DNA of 64,000 bases from Bifidobacterium pseudocatenulatum DSM 20438 = JCM 1200 = LMG 10505 (GTDB lineage Bacteria; Actinomycetota; Actinomycetes; Actinomycetales; Bifidobacteriaceae), in NCBI RefSeq assembly GCF_001025215.1, contig NZ_AP012330.1:1612001-1676000 (forward strand), written 5' to 3'. The notes beneath the pieces are model-generated. The model did no database searches. It saw nothing but the letters and a program-made list of their open reading frames with translations, and was not told the origin of the DNA. Positions 17,949 to 26,700 of this stretch are shown piece after piece; the stretch's first letter is position 1; each line of letters starts with the position of its first letter. The position numbers and the translations under genes were made by a program.

Positions 17949-19826
17949 CTAGTTTTCTTTGCTCTTCTGGGATGCTTCTTGCGCTTTACGCATAGACTCC
18001 CTTCGCTGGCATGAATAACCGAGCAGAAAGAGCGGTGAAAGTGCACGGTTATCTTCGAAGTCTCCTTCTTTGAAAAGCGCCATGACCTCATCCACGCTGT
18101 TCTGGAACCAGGGCGCGCCATTCGCCGATTTCAGGTAGGGCATCAGTTGCTTCCACAGCGTTCCCCATGTTGTAAACGGCTTTGCGACGAAATTGCTCAT
18201 GAGCTTAACGGCATTGGTCGGACGGGTGTCACTGATTCCTTGCTTATACAGGACACCGTTTTCAAAGCGGTCCGCGAGTGCCAGCAATCTCCCGTATAAG
18301 TAGTCGCGGTCATTTCGTGTTGGTTCAAGGTACATGGATATCGTGTCCTCCTGTTTGTTTTGCTTCCTCGCGTCGTCAATGTAATGTTTTTTCCATAGGC
18401 TGCATGCGATTTCAAAATCTCTTAGCCATGCTCCTGGAGCGTCATATCCCATAGGTTTAGTGACTCTGTGGTATGTGGCGTCCAATATGAAGCGGGGAAG
18501 CGATTCTCCTCCGAACATGCATTCTATAAGCTGCTTTTTCGTGTTTTTCGCAAAACGTTTATAGGCTTTGCTGCTTCTGTCTGACACGTCATATGCGCAG
18601 CTGATGATGTCGGCAAATGGTGGCGCACCTTCATATGCGACAAACTTCTTTTTTTCTTTGTCGTACATTTTCAACGGCCATGCCGCATCAACATGCCACC
18701 GCAGGATACTTTCGACATATTCGTCTTTTGAAAGTTCACGGTAATATGTAACGCTCAAACGCCCTGATGTCGCCGCATCCAGAATGACAATCATCATTGG
18801 GTCGGCATGCTTTTTGAGTTTGTTAGCATTGCCATATCCGCGTAGTACCTTCGAAAAAACTTGTGCGTATTGAAAGTTTGTTGCGGTCAGCGCATCTGCA
18901 ATATCGTTGCGGGGAGCTTCCGGCTCGTCCACATCCGATGAGAACAAAGAGCCAAAATCATAAGAACCTTCCTGAGGGTCAAGCTTCGGCTTTTCGTTGG
19001 GGTTTTTCACCGAGCAGATGACTATGGCCTGGGTATCGGTAATCGTTCCATGATTATTGACCAACCATTGCAGCGTCGAATGTATCTTCTGCGATGTTTC
19101 ACCATCGACTTGCAAAGCCTCCTCTTTGGATGCGAAGCGCCCTCGATAGGTGAAATTCGTTGAATCGTTTGCCGATAACAGTTTGGCGTTGCCATTTACG
19201 CTGACAATTTTCTTAGGGAAGTTCAATATCGGAGCATATAGGTCCTCTCCGAACATATCCTTCCCTTTTTTCTGTCGATCATGGTACAAATAAGAAATCC
19301 ATTGCGCCTGTATATCGGGATCGTTCGAGACATCTGAGTTTTGCAGCCCAATTTCAACTTCGAAGCAAACACCTGCTTTCCGGTCTTTTTCGGTTATTTC
19401 CACATTGAATCGAGCGGCTTCTTCGCTGATGCTGTGTTCCGAAACGCATCGATAGATGGCATTGAGTTTGACGTTGTCGCCTTTCCAAGCGGCAAGCTGC
19501 TCCAAATACATGGAGGTTTTCTCCTTGTCGAAATGCAAGTCGAGATATTGGAGCTGATCAAACAGAGGATGCGGTACCGGCTTGATGGTGCGTCCCATGG
19601 AACTTTCTGTGCACGGGATAACAATCGTTTGTTTTTCCCTCAGAAGCCGTAGTATCTCACCATTCTCGTTTACCCCTAGCGTCAATAGTGTCGGAAGTGT
19701 CGTATGCCCCGGAGGAATCAAGGCTTTCCTAATGTCAAGCGTAGAACCGTCGCCACTTCTCGGAATTTTTCCGGCGGCGTTGTGCACAGATTCGTTGATA
19801 AGCAACAGATTGTTCGACAGGCTCAT
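17949..19826 (-). CDS. cas8c: Type I-C Cascade large subunit Cas8c (Csd1)
   Basis: A 625-residue Cas8c, the subunit that recognises the PAM and recruits Cas3. Characteristic stretches include AWISYLYHDRQKKGKDMFG, ICSVKNPNEKPKLDP and MMIVILDAATSGRLSVTYY in the middle and the C-terminal FLLGYSCQRRESM. In type I-C an internal start in this gene often yields the small subunit Cas11c; no separate cas11 gene is present, so that probably applies here. A GTG directly before the ATG is an alternative start. The cas5 stop lies 3 bp upstream, so translation is coupled. Confidence 0.95.
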   Translation of the reverse strand: MSLSNNLLLINESVHNAAGKIPRSGDGSTLDIRKALIPPGHTTLPTLLTLGVNENGEILRLLREKQTIVIPCTESSMGRTIKPVPHPLFDQLQYLDLHFDKEKTSMYLEQLAAWKGDNVKLNAIYRCVSEHSISEEAARFNVEITEKDRKAGVCFEVEIGLQNSDVSNDPDIQAQWISYLYHDRQKKGKDMFGEDLYAPILNFPKKIVSVNGNAKLLSANDSTNFTYRGRFASKEEALQVDGETSQKIHSTLQWLVNNHGTITDTQAIVICSVKNPNEKPKLDPQEGSYDFGSLFSSDVDEPEAPRNDIADALTATNFQYAQVFSKVLRGYGNANKLKKHADPMMIVILDAATSGRLSVTYYRELSKDEYVESILRWHVDAAWPLKMYDKEKKKFVAYEGAPPFADIISCAYDVSDRSSKAYKRFAKNTKKQLIECMFGGESLPRFILDATYHRVTKPMGYDAPGAWLRDFEIACSLWKKHYIDDARKQNKQEDTISMYLEPTRNDRDYLYGRLLALADRFENGVLYKQGISDTRPTNAVKLMSNFVAKPFTTWGTLWKQLMPYLKSANGAPWFQNSVDEVMALFKEGDFEDNRALSPLFLLGYSCQRRESMRKAQEASQKSKEN

Positions 19827-19829
19827 CAC

Positions 19830-20537
19830 TCACTCCTCTCCCACCGGCTGCAGATTGCTCCCCAAAGCGAATTCCTTGACGCTCTGGTTTTTCCTGATAA
19901 TTCGTCCATCCAATTTCGTGGATTCCGGACGCTCAAATTCGATGATGCCGTCGGACATAACAGGCGACCAGAATCGGGCGATAAAATCGTGGTCCTCGTT
20001 TTCATCCGGATACGTGAATCCATGGAACATGTATCCCATATTCCACTCGCCATAACCGTCATAAAACCCTTCGCCAGATCCGAACTCACATGGTTCCACA
20101 TACCCCTGGCACTCGCGCGTCCCCAAGAATATGTCTCGGCGACCGCCTTTCTGAACGGATCTCAAGGCGATATTATGATGTTTGTTTTCGTCGCGGTCAG
20201 CGACAAGATCTTCACGCTGATCATTCCATTCGAAATGAGCCAAAACCTGATAACGCACGTCTTTGAGATACGTGTAGTACGAAAGATCATTGCCACCGCT
20301 CATTTTGATGGGTCGAATTCCCTTTCCTTCAGTCTGAACTCTGTTCATCACACGAACAGCGTCAATAACCCACATAAAAGTTGGCTTCCAATAGATGCTT
20401 TCCGTAATGCCTTTCAAAGCTTGGTACGTTGGCACCTGATACGAAAATTTCTCACCCCCAACACGTGTTGCTGCTTCCGAGAACAACGCATATCTGCCTG
20501 ATACCTCATATTCAATTGAGTTGCGATGTCGTTGCAT
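19830..20537 (-). CDS. cas5: Type I-C crRNA-processing subunit Cas5c (Cas5d)
   Basis: A 235-residue Cas5 of the catalytic I-C type. It replaces Cas6: it cuts the repeat hairpin and stays bound to the 5' handle of the crRNA. Typical segments are [32 protein letters not shown], the [13 protein letters not shown] region and [19 protein letters not shown] strong ribosome site (GAAGGAG) precedes the ATG. It is the first gene after a 242-bp gap from cas3 that contains a terminator-like hairpin and its own promoter, so cas5 heads a separate transcription unit. Confidence 0.96.
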   Translation of the reverse strand: MQRHRNSIEYEVSGRYALFSEAATRVGGEKFSYQVPTYQALKGITESIYWKPTFMWVIDAVRVMNRVQTEGKGIRPIKMSGGNDLSYYTYLKDVRYQVLAHFEWNDQREDLVADRDENKHHNIALRSVQKGGRRDIFLGTRECQGYVEPCEFGSGEGFYDGYGEWNMGYMFHGFTYPDENEDHDFIARFWSPVMSDGIIEFERPESTKLDGRIIRKNQSVKEFALGSNLQPVGEE

Positions 20538-20577
20538 ATAACTCCTTCGTTAATCGTTCCCTCAACCAGCCACTGTC

Positions 20578-20611
20578 AATATAGCACATTTTACGCTTAT
20601 TGTACATAGAA
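20578..20611 (-). promoter_or_regulatory. cas5 operon promoter overlapping a protospacer-like site with TTC PAM
   Basis: On the minus strand a -35-like TGTACA (20606-20601), 17 bp and a -10-like TATATT (20583-20578) lie about 40 bp before the cas5 ATG. A TACAAT hexamer in the same stretch is an alternative -10. Directly upstream, TTC (20611-20609) precedes TATGTACAATAAGCGTA (20608-20592). That sequence matches 15 of 17 bases of the spacer-like sequence at 20704-20720. TTC is the known type I-C PAM. Binding of Cascade here would cover the promoter. Confidence 0.65.
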
Positions 20612-20674
20612 CTCTTTGAGTGTTTCTCAATCAACAATCAACCAGTTATTCTTGTATAAGTAGGTTTTCCTACT

Positions 20675-20767
20675 GTCGCCACATTCATGGCGTGGATTGA
20701 AAATATGTACAACATGCGTATTTACCAAACGAAACTCTCCTGCAGATTCCCATCGACCTGCAGGAGA
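20675..20767 (+). ncRNA. Candidate crRNA-like autorepressor RNA (CreR type)
   Basis: The plus strand between cas3 and cas5 holds a degenerate I-C repeat at 20675-20703. It starts GTCGC, has a shortened CGCCA/TGGCG stem around CATTCA and ends GCGTGGATTGAAAA, so the handle TGGATTGAAA is identical to the array repeat and only the last base differs. A spacer-like TATGTACAACATGCGTA and about 15 further bases follow (20704-20735). A 10-bp hairpin (TCTCCTGCAG/CTGCAGGAGA, 20736-20767) stands in place of a second repeat. A weak promoter (TCAACA, 18 bp, TATAAG ending at 20660) precedes it. Matching to the cas5 promoter is described in the findings. Expression is inferred. Confidence 0.65.
20736..20767. 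terminator. Hairpin between cas3 and the candidate CreR
   Basis: A perfect 10-bp stem with a 12-base loop, 13 bp after the cas3 stop. On the minus strand it is followed by a short T-rich stretch and probably ends cas3 transcripts. On the plus strand it would define the 3' end of the small RNA. Confidence 0.6.
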
Positions 20768-20779
20768 ACCACTGCCCTT

Positions 20780-22522
20780 TCATATCATCAACAGAGACAT
20801 GTCCGTCTCTGTCACCACGCCATATTCGCCTTTGTAATAATCTCCATTCAGAACGCAAATATCGAAATCCTCGCTAGCGATGGAAATCGCATGTTTTTCG
20901 TTCAAAATCTTGTATTCGTAATCGAAAAGGGAAACCGTGTATTCCTGTAGCCGCCGCAGAATCGCAATCTTCTCCCTCAACTCACCGTGACCCAACATAT
21001 CCAGTAATTCCATCGCATTGCCATAGGGAACCACAACATTGTGCGTGATTTTCGGAATCACACGATATTCATTGCCGACCGTTTTGAACGCCTGGGCAAA
21101 AAACGGATTGTATCTCTCCCCCATCGTATTGTTCTCGAATTGCTTACGTTGGCTTTCGTTGTATGCCAGCAACTCATAAATCGTTTTTCCAGCGTTTTCC
21201 TTTTTCCAAAGCGGACCATCCAGCAAACTATTGCCGCCATCTCGATCCTCACTTTGAAGCAGCATGCCATAAAACTCATTGAGCATGCCAGTAGAAAGCA
21301 GATCAGCATCAGGATGCTCACCCATAATCTGCAAAGTGAGCTTTTTGCCTCTGTGAATCTCTGGAAGATAGTCCTTGAACCTTTCCTCACCTTGCAACGG
21401 ATAGACATACACATCCTTGATTTCTTTCGATTCACCATTCCTGTTGCACCTGCCAGCCGCTTGCATAATGCTATCCAGACCAGCCATCGCCCTGACTACG
21501 CATGCGAACGAAAGGTCCACTCCCGCTTCGATAAGCTGCGTGCTTACGCAAATCACCGGTTTGGAATCATGAGGATCAGTTAACACCTTTATTCTCGCTA
21601 ACTGGTCTGCCCTATGTTTGCCACACATGGCAGTACTCAAATGAATCAACTCAAACTGCCCGTCAGCATTGAGCTCTTGCAAACACTGATACATTTTGCG
21701 CGCTTCACTCTTCGTGTTGACGATAGACAGACAATTGCCGTTCCGAAGTGCCTGCTCATATATGATGTTCGCAAGTTCCTCGCAACTCTTGCTTTCCTGT
21801 GAAGCAATAATCCGGGTACGCTTGAGCTTCTCTTCGTAACCATCAGTATTGTCGATAAGATCAGGCTCGTCTGACAGACGCAGATTCTTTCGCGCCGTTC
21901 GTTCCAATAAAGGCTGCGTAGCTGAGCACAGCAGAATAGTCGAGTCCAATATCGTCGAAAGAAAACTCACAACTTCATTAAACGGATTGATGATATTCAA
22001 TGGAAGCGACTGAATCTCATCAAAAATGATGACGCTATTGGCCATGTTGTGGAATTTACGAAGTTTCGTACCACGCGCCGACATAACCGTTTCCAAGAAT
22101 TCGACCATCGTAGTCACGATGATCGGATTATCCCAACGTTCAGACGCCAGTTTACGTTGACGTTCCTTCACATCCTCTTCCTCACTTGTGCCGATAGATC
22201 CCGTGTTACCGGAATTCTGAAGGCCCGCGGTGGAGTAATGCTCCAGCACAATATTGCTGTCAGCATCCAGACCAAGCATATTCCGGAATGTTGCCACGGT
22301 CTGTGACGTAATAGACAAGTACGGAATCACATAAATGATTCGTCTTTTCCCTGTTTCCAAAGCATGATGCAAGGCGAAATTCAACGAAGCCAACGTTTTA
22401 CCGCCTCCGGTCGGAACCGACAATCGGTAAATCCCTGTCTCTCTGCTCCCAGCTTGACGGCACTGTTCCGTAATCTGTTGACGGATTTTATTGATTTCGG
22501 ATGTCGAATCGAATGATTTCAT
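20780..22522 (-). CDS. cas3: Cas3 helicase part (Cas3'), downstream of an in-frame stop
   Basis: A 580-residue segment carrying the Cas3 superfamily-2 helicase: Walker A VPTGGGKTLASLNFALHH (about residues 34-51), the DEIQSLP box (about 168), CSATQP, and the C-terminal helicase motifs VSTQLIEAGVDLSF and QAAGRCNRNGE. Cas3 unwinds and degrades DNA marked by Cascade. Normally it is one chain with the HD nuclease. Here the HD part ends at TGA (22553-22555) and the same frame continues SELIRRLDES into this ATG. Only a weak GAAAG ribosome site precedes it, so re-initiation may be poor. Confidence 0.9.
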   Translation of the reverse strand: MKSFDSTSEINKIRQQITEQCRQAGSRETGIYRLSVPTGGGKTLASLNFALHHALETGKRRIIYVIPYLSITSQTVATFRNMLGLDADSNIVLEHYSTAGLQNSGNTGSIGTSEEEDVKERQRKLASERWDNPIIVTTMVEFLETVMSARGTKLRKFHNMANSVIIFDEIQSLPLNIINPFNEVVSFLSTILDSTILLCSATQPLLERTARKNLRLSDEPDLIDNTDGYEEKLKRTRIIASQESKSCEELANIIYEQALRNGNCLSIVNTKSEARKMYQCLQELNADGQFELIHLSTAMCGKHRADQLARIKVLTDPHDSKPVICVSTQLIEAGVDLSFACVVRAMAGLDSIMQAAGRCNRNGESKEIKDVYVYPLQGEERFKDYLPEIHRGKKLTLQIMGEHPDADLLSTGMLNEFYGMLLQSEDRDGGNSLLDGPLWKKENAGKTIYELLAYNESQRKQFENNTMGERYNPFFAQAFKTVGNEYRVIPKITHNVVVPYGNAMELLDMLGHGELREKIAILRRLQEYTVSLFDYEYKILNEKHAISIASEDFDICVLNGDYYKGEYGVVTETDMSLLMI

Positions 22523-22552
22523 GCTTTCGTCAAGACGGCGAATCAGTTCCGA

Positions 22553-23197
22553 TCAATCCGCCTTGATCGGATGATATTGCTCTTTCGTCTCAAAATAAGC
22601 CGTATCTGTTCTATCGGCATCAATCAAACGAGAATAAACGTATTTAACTAGTAATCCCGAGTAGAAATAACGACTATCTTTCGACAATTTCAGCAATTTA
22701 GTTCGTCCTACAAAATCGAAAACATCTTTTTCGGCCTGCTGGAAGGTGTCTTGCAAGTCGAGGTCCAAATCATGTAGCCCCTGTTTGATTTCCCCATACG
22801 CATATTTAGGATTCTGTTTATCTGCTTCCGTAAAACCTGTGAGAAAAGCCTCATCACCGATTTCATTGATGCAATCAGGAAGCTCTCCATGATGTTTTGC
22901 AATAACAAGTTCAAGAATCTCTTTCACGATTTCCGCTGCCGAATTCGAAATCGGCAGGTCATTGACGACGAACGCACCCTGCCTCGCATGAGGAATCTCA
23001 CCACGACGTCCCTTGCCTGATATCAGATACGTTTGAAACTGTTGCGCGACCTTTCCAACATCATGCAGGAGCGCCGCCATTCGCGGAATCTGAGAAAACT
23101 CCGATTCATAGCTTTCCGCTAAGTCACCCGCATTGTGAAGATGGTCACGCAACGTCTGCACACCGCCATCCGCGTCCTTGTGCGCCAGCAAAGTCAT
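22553..23197 (-). CDS. cas3: Cas3 HD nuclease part (Cas3''), truncated by TGA
   Basis: A 214-residue HD-domain nuclease. The metal-binding motifs are visible: AALLHDVGKVAQQFQ with the HD pair (about residues 42-43), PHARQGAF, and IAKHHGELPD. It nicks and degrades target DNA together with the helicase. The ATG at 23197 has a strong ribosome site (AAGGAG) and gives the standard MTLLAHKDADGG start; the longer TTG start at 23224 is less likely. The TGA at 22553-22555 sits where a tryptophan (TGG) would be expected, so this looks like a recent nonsense mutation of a full-length cas3. Confidence 0.9.
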   Translation of the reverse strand: MTLLAHKDADGGVQTLRDHLHNAGDLAESYESEFSQIPRMAALLHDVGKVAQQFQTYLISGKGRRGEIPHARQGAFVVNDLPISNSAAEIVKEILELVIAKHHGELPDCINEIGDEAFLTGFTEADKQNPKYAYGEIKQGLHDLDLDLQDTFQQAEKDVFDFVGRTKLLKLSKDSRYFYSGLLVKYVYSRLIDADRTDTAYFETKEQYHPIKAD

Positions 23198-23224
23198 AAT
23201 CTGCTCCTTCACAGATATGTTCAA

Positions 23225-23461
23225 GCACCCCTACATTACCATAGCGTTACAGTTCTCACGAGCATTGCAACGAGGTTCGGCATATAGAGACAGAAGACTT
23301 TCAAGTGGAATAATCCGCATATACGCATACTCATTGGTATACCTATTCATATCTTTCCATTTTCAATTCCAAATGGAAAGATATGAATATTTTTTGCGTT
23401 AGCTACACTTAACCGAATAAGTGTAGCTAAATTCCGCGTTAGCCACATTTATTCGCACATA
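23225..23461. promoter_or_regulatory. Upstream region of cas3 with two AT-rich palindromes
   Basis: Two near-perfect inverted repeats lie 120-210 bp before cas3. The first is ATTCATATCTTTCCATTT and its complement (23345-23362 and 23371-23388), followed on the plus strand by ATTTTTTG. The second is TTAGCTACACTTA and its complement (23399-23411 and 23418-23430). A related half copy (TTAGCCACATTTATTCG) follows at about 23439. They may be terminators, operators or both. No gene is present. Confidence 0.55.
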
Positions 23462-23528
23462 GAAAAAACCGGACAGCGGATTCTTGGAATCCACCCACTT
23501 GGGCGAACCCGTTGAATCCGCCGTCCGG
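23462..23528 (-). terminator. Strong terminator downstream of ileS
   Basis: On the minus strand CCGGAC[G]GCGGATTC pairs with GAATCCGC[T]GTCCGG, then TTTTTTCT. It is a textbook Rho-independent terminator, but lies about 240 bp after the ileS stop, leaving room for a structured RNA. Confidence 0.85.
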
Positions 23529-23769
23529 CGGCGCGACTGCTTCTCAAGAATGTGTGCTTGACTCACATGGATGGTACTGAGAACCATTCGCTTAACGATC
23601 TGTTTCCGTGCGCGCCAACCGCGTAAGGAACGCGGCTGCGCGGCACGGACACAAATCAAGTCTTGAGTGGACTCGAGCCGCGGTGGGCAACGCCACGGCG
23701 GCTCGAAAGCCAAGGGATTACTCTAGCCGCAGCTTGGAATAATCGCAAGCCGACTGAGCTTCGTTCAGT
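23529..23769 (-). other. Highly structured GC-rich region after ileS
   Basis: No gene is supported here. Two strong hairpins are present: 23605-23649 (TCCGTGC.../...GCACGGA with an inner CCGCGT/ACGCGG stem) and 23674-23705 (CGAGCCGC.../...GCGGCTCG with an inner GTGGG/GCCAC pairing). Together with the terminator at 23462-23528 they look like a long structured 3' UTR or a small RNA released from the ileS transcript. Confidence 0.45.
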
Positions 23770-26700
23770 TCAGGCCTTGGCAACCTCCACGCTGAGCTCG
23801 GAGCCGCCTTCCTTCACGTTGAAGGAGGTGGCGAGCGTCTCGGAAGCGATGAGATCCTTGAACTGCTCGACCTTCGCCACGTCATCGGCCGGCACGGTCA
23901 ACGTCAGCGCGATGCGGTCGGAGATTTCCAGATCAGCGGCCTTACGGGCGTCCTGCACGGCGCGGATCACGTCGCGGGCGTAGCCTTCGGCGATCAGATC
24001 ATCGTTCAGCTCGGTGTCGAGGATCACGAAGCCACCGGTCGGCAGCGCGGCGGAAACGGAGTTGGCGGCCTCTTCGGCGTTCTTCTCCTCCACGCTGTTA
24101 ATCAGCTCGTATTCGCCTTCCTCAAGCACGATCTCGCCGTTCGGCGTCTCGCATACCGGAGCGCCGTCTGCGTTCACATGCCATGCGCCGGACTTGGAGG
24201 CCTTGATGGCGAACTGTACGTCCTTGCGCAGGCGCTTGCCTGCCACGCGAGCGTTCACGCGCAGCTCGTTGATGATCTTCAAGCCTTGGGCTTCGGCATC
24301 CTCAAGCGTGCACAGTTCAACGTTCTTCACGTTCAGTTCGGATTTCAGAATCTCGTCGTATGCGGCCACGGCATCAGTGTTTTCCACCACCACGGTCAGC
24401 TTATGCAGTGGCTGGCGCACGCGGATCTGCTTCGTCTTACGCATCGACAGGGTGCCGGACACGACCTCACGCACCTTCTCCATCGCGTCAACCAGAGCCG
24501 GATCGTCAACGAGCACACGGCCCAGTTCGGTCGCTTCGCCGGTCTGTTCGTCGGCAAGGAACGGCCAGTCGGCCAGATGCACGGATTCGCCACCGGTCAG
24601 ACCACGCCACACGGCTTCCGCTTCCATCGGAGCGAGCGGTGCGATCACGCGCATGAATGCTTCAAGCACGGTGTACAGCGTGTTGAACGCGTTCGCATCC
24701 TCATTCCAGAAACGGTCACGATTGTTGCGGATATACCAGTTGGTGAGCATGTCGATGAAATCAGACACTGCTTCGCAAGCGTCGGAGATCAGGAAGTTGT
24801 CCAGCGAGCTTTGCGTCTTTTCGATCAGACGGCGGGTACGTGCCAGCAAGTAGCGGTCCATTTCCGGCAGTGCGGCGACCTCATCGGCACGCAACGCACG
24901 AGCATCGAAACCGGCACCATTATTGGCGGCGTTCGCATACAGGGTGAAGAAGTAGTACGAGCTCCACACTGGCAGCATGACCTGACGCACGGTGTCGCGA
25001 ATGCCATCGGCGGTCACGATCAGGTTACCGCCGCGCAGGATCGGCGAGCTCATGAGGAACCAACGCATGGCGTCGGAGCCGAAATCGTTGAACACACCGT
25101 TCACATCCGGGTAGTTGCGCAAGTGCTTCGACATCTTCTGACCATCGGAACCGAGCACGATGCCATGGCAGATCACGTTCTTGAACGCCGGCTTGTCGAA
25201 CAGGGCGGTCGCCATGATGTGCAGCACGTAGAACCAGCCACGGGTCTGGCCGATGTATTCCACAATGTAATCGCACGGGAAATGCTGTTCGAACGTTTCC
25301 TTGTTCTCAAACGGGTAATGGTACTGGGCGAAGCTCATGGAACCGGATTCGAACCAGCAGTCCATCACGTCGCTGATGCGGTGCATGTGACTCTTGCCGG
25401 TCGGATCGTCCGGGTTGACGCGCGTCAGCTCATCAATGTACGGGCGGTGCATGTTGACATTGCCCTCATGGTCGCGCGGATAATCGCCAAAATCAGCCTT
25501 CAGCTCGTCCAACGAACCGTACACGTCAACGCGTGGATACTTCGGATCATCGGAAACCCACACCGGAATCGGCGAACCCCAGAAACGGTTACGGGAGATC
25601 GACCAGTCACGTGCGTTGGCCAGCCACTTGCCGAACTGGCCGTCCTTCACATTGCCCGGAATCCAGTTGATTTCCTGGTTCAGTTCGAGCAGACGATCCT
25701 TGATCTTGGTGACAGACACGAACCACGAGCTCACCGGCTTGTAGATCAGCGGAGTGGCGCAACGCCAGCAGTGTGGGTAAGAGTGTACGTAGCTCTTCTC
25801 CTGGAAAAGGATCGCACGCTGCTCTTCCGGAATACGCTCCAGAGGACCGTCACCGGCACGCAGGTTACGCAGAATCGGCTTGTTCGCATCGAACACGTAC
25901 ATGCCCTCATAGTCCGGGCACAGCGCGGTGAACTTGCAGCCCGCGTCGAGCACGTCAACGCTCTTGATGCCCTTGGCGTTGAGCGTGTTCATATCGTCCT
26001 CGCCGTACGGAGCCTGGTGCACGAGACCGGTACCTTCAACGGTATCGACATAGTCGGCGGTGAAGATCTGATAGCCTTCCGGACCCGGAACCTTGCCCTC
26101 GACGGCGTTCTCGTCGCCTGCGAAGTACGGGAACACCGGGTAGTAGCGCCAGCCTTCCATCTCGGCACCCTTGAGTTCGCGCACGATCTCATAGTTGTCG
26201 CCGAGTTCCTTGGCGTAGGAGCCGAGCAGTGGCTTGCCCAGGTAGAACTTCTTGCCCGCGAACTTGCCTTCGGTCGGACGCACTTCCACATAGTCGATGT
26301 CTGCGCCGACCACGATGGCGAAGTTGGTGGGAACGGTCCACGGCGTGGTGGTCCAGAACACCGCATAGGCGTCTTCCTCGTCGCGCAGCTTCACGGCCAC
26401 GGACACGGTGGTGTCCTGACGATCCTGATACACGTCGGCGTCCATGCGCAGCTCGTGCGCGGAAAGCGGCGTCTGATCCTTCGGACAGTACGGCAGCACG
26501 CGGTAGCCCTGATATGCGAGGCCCTTGTCGTACAGCTGCTTGAACGCCCACATCACGGATTCCATGTATGGAATGTTCAGCGTCTTGTAGCCATGCTCGA
26601 AATCGACCCAACGTGCCTGACGGTGCACGTAGTCCTTCCACTCGTTGGTGTACTTGAGCACGGAGGCACGGCAGGCGTCGTTGAACTTGTCGATGCCCAT

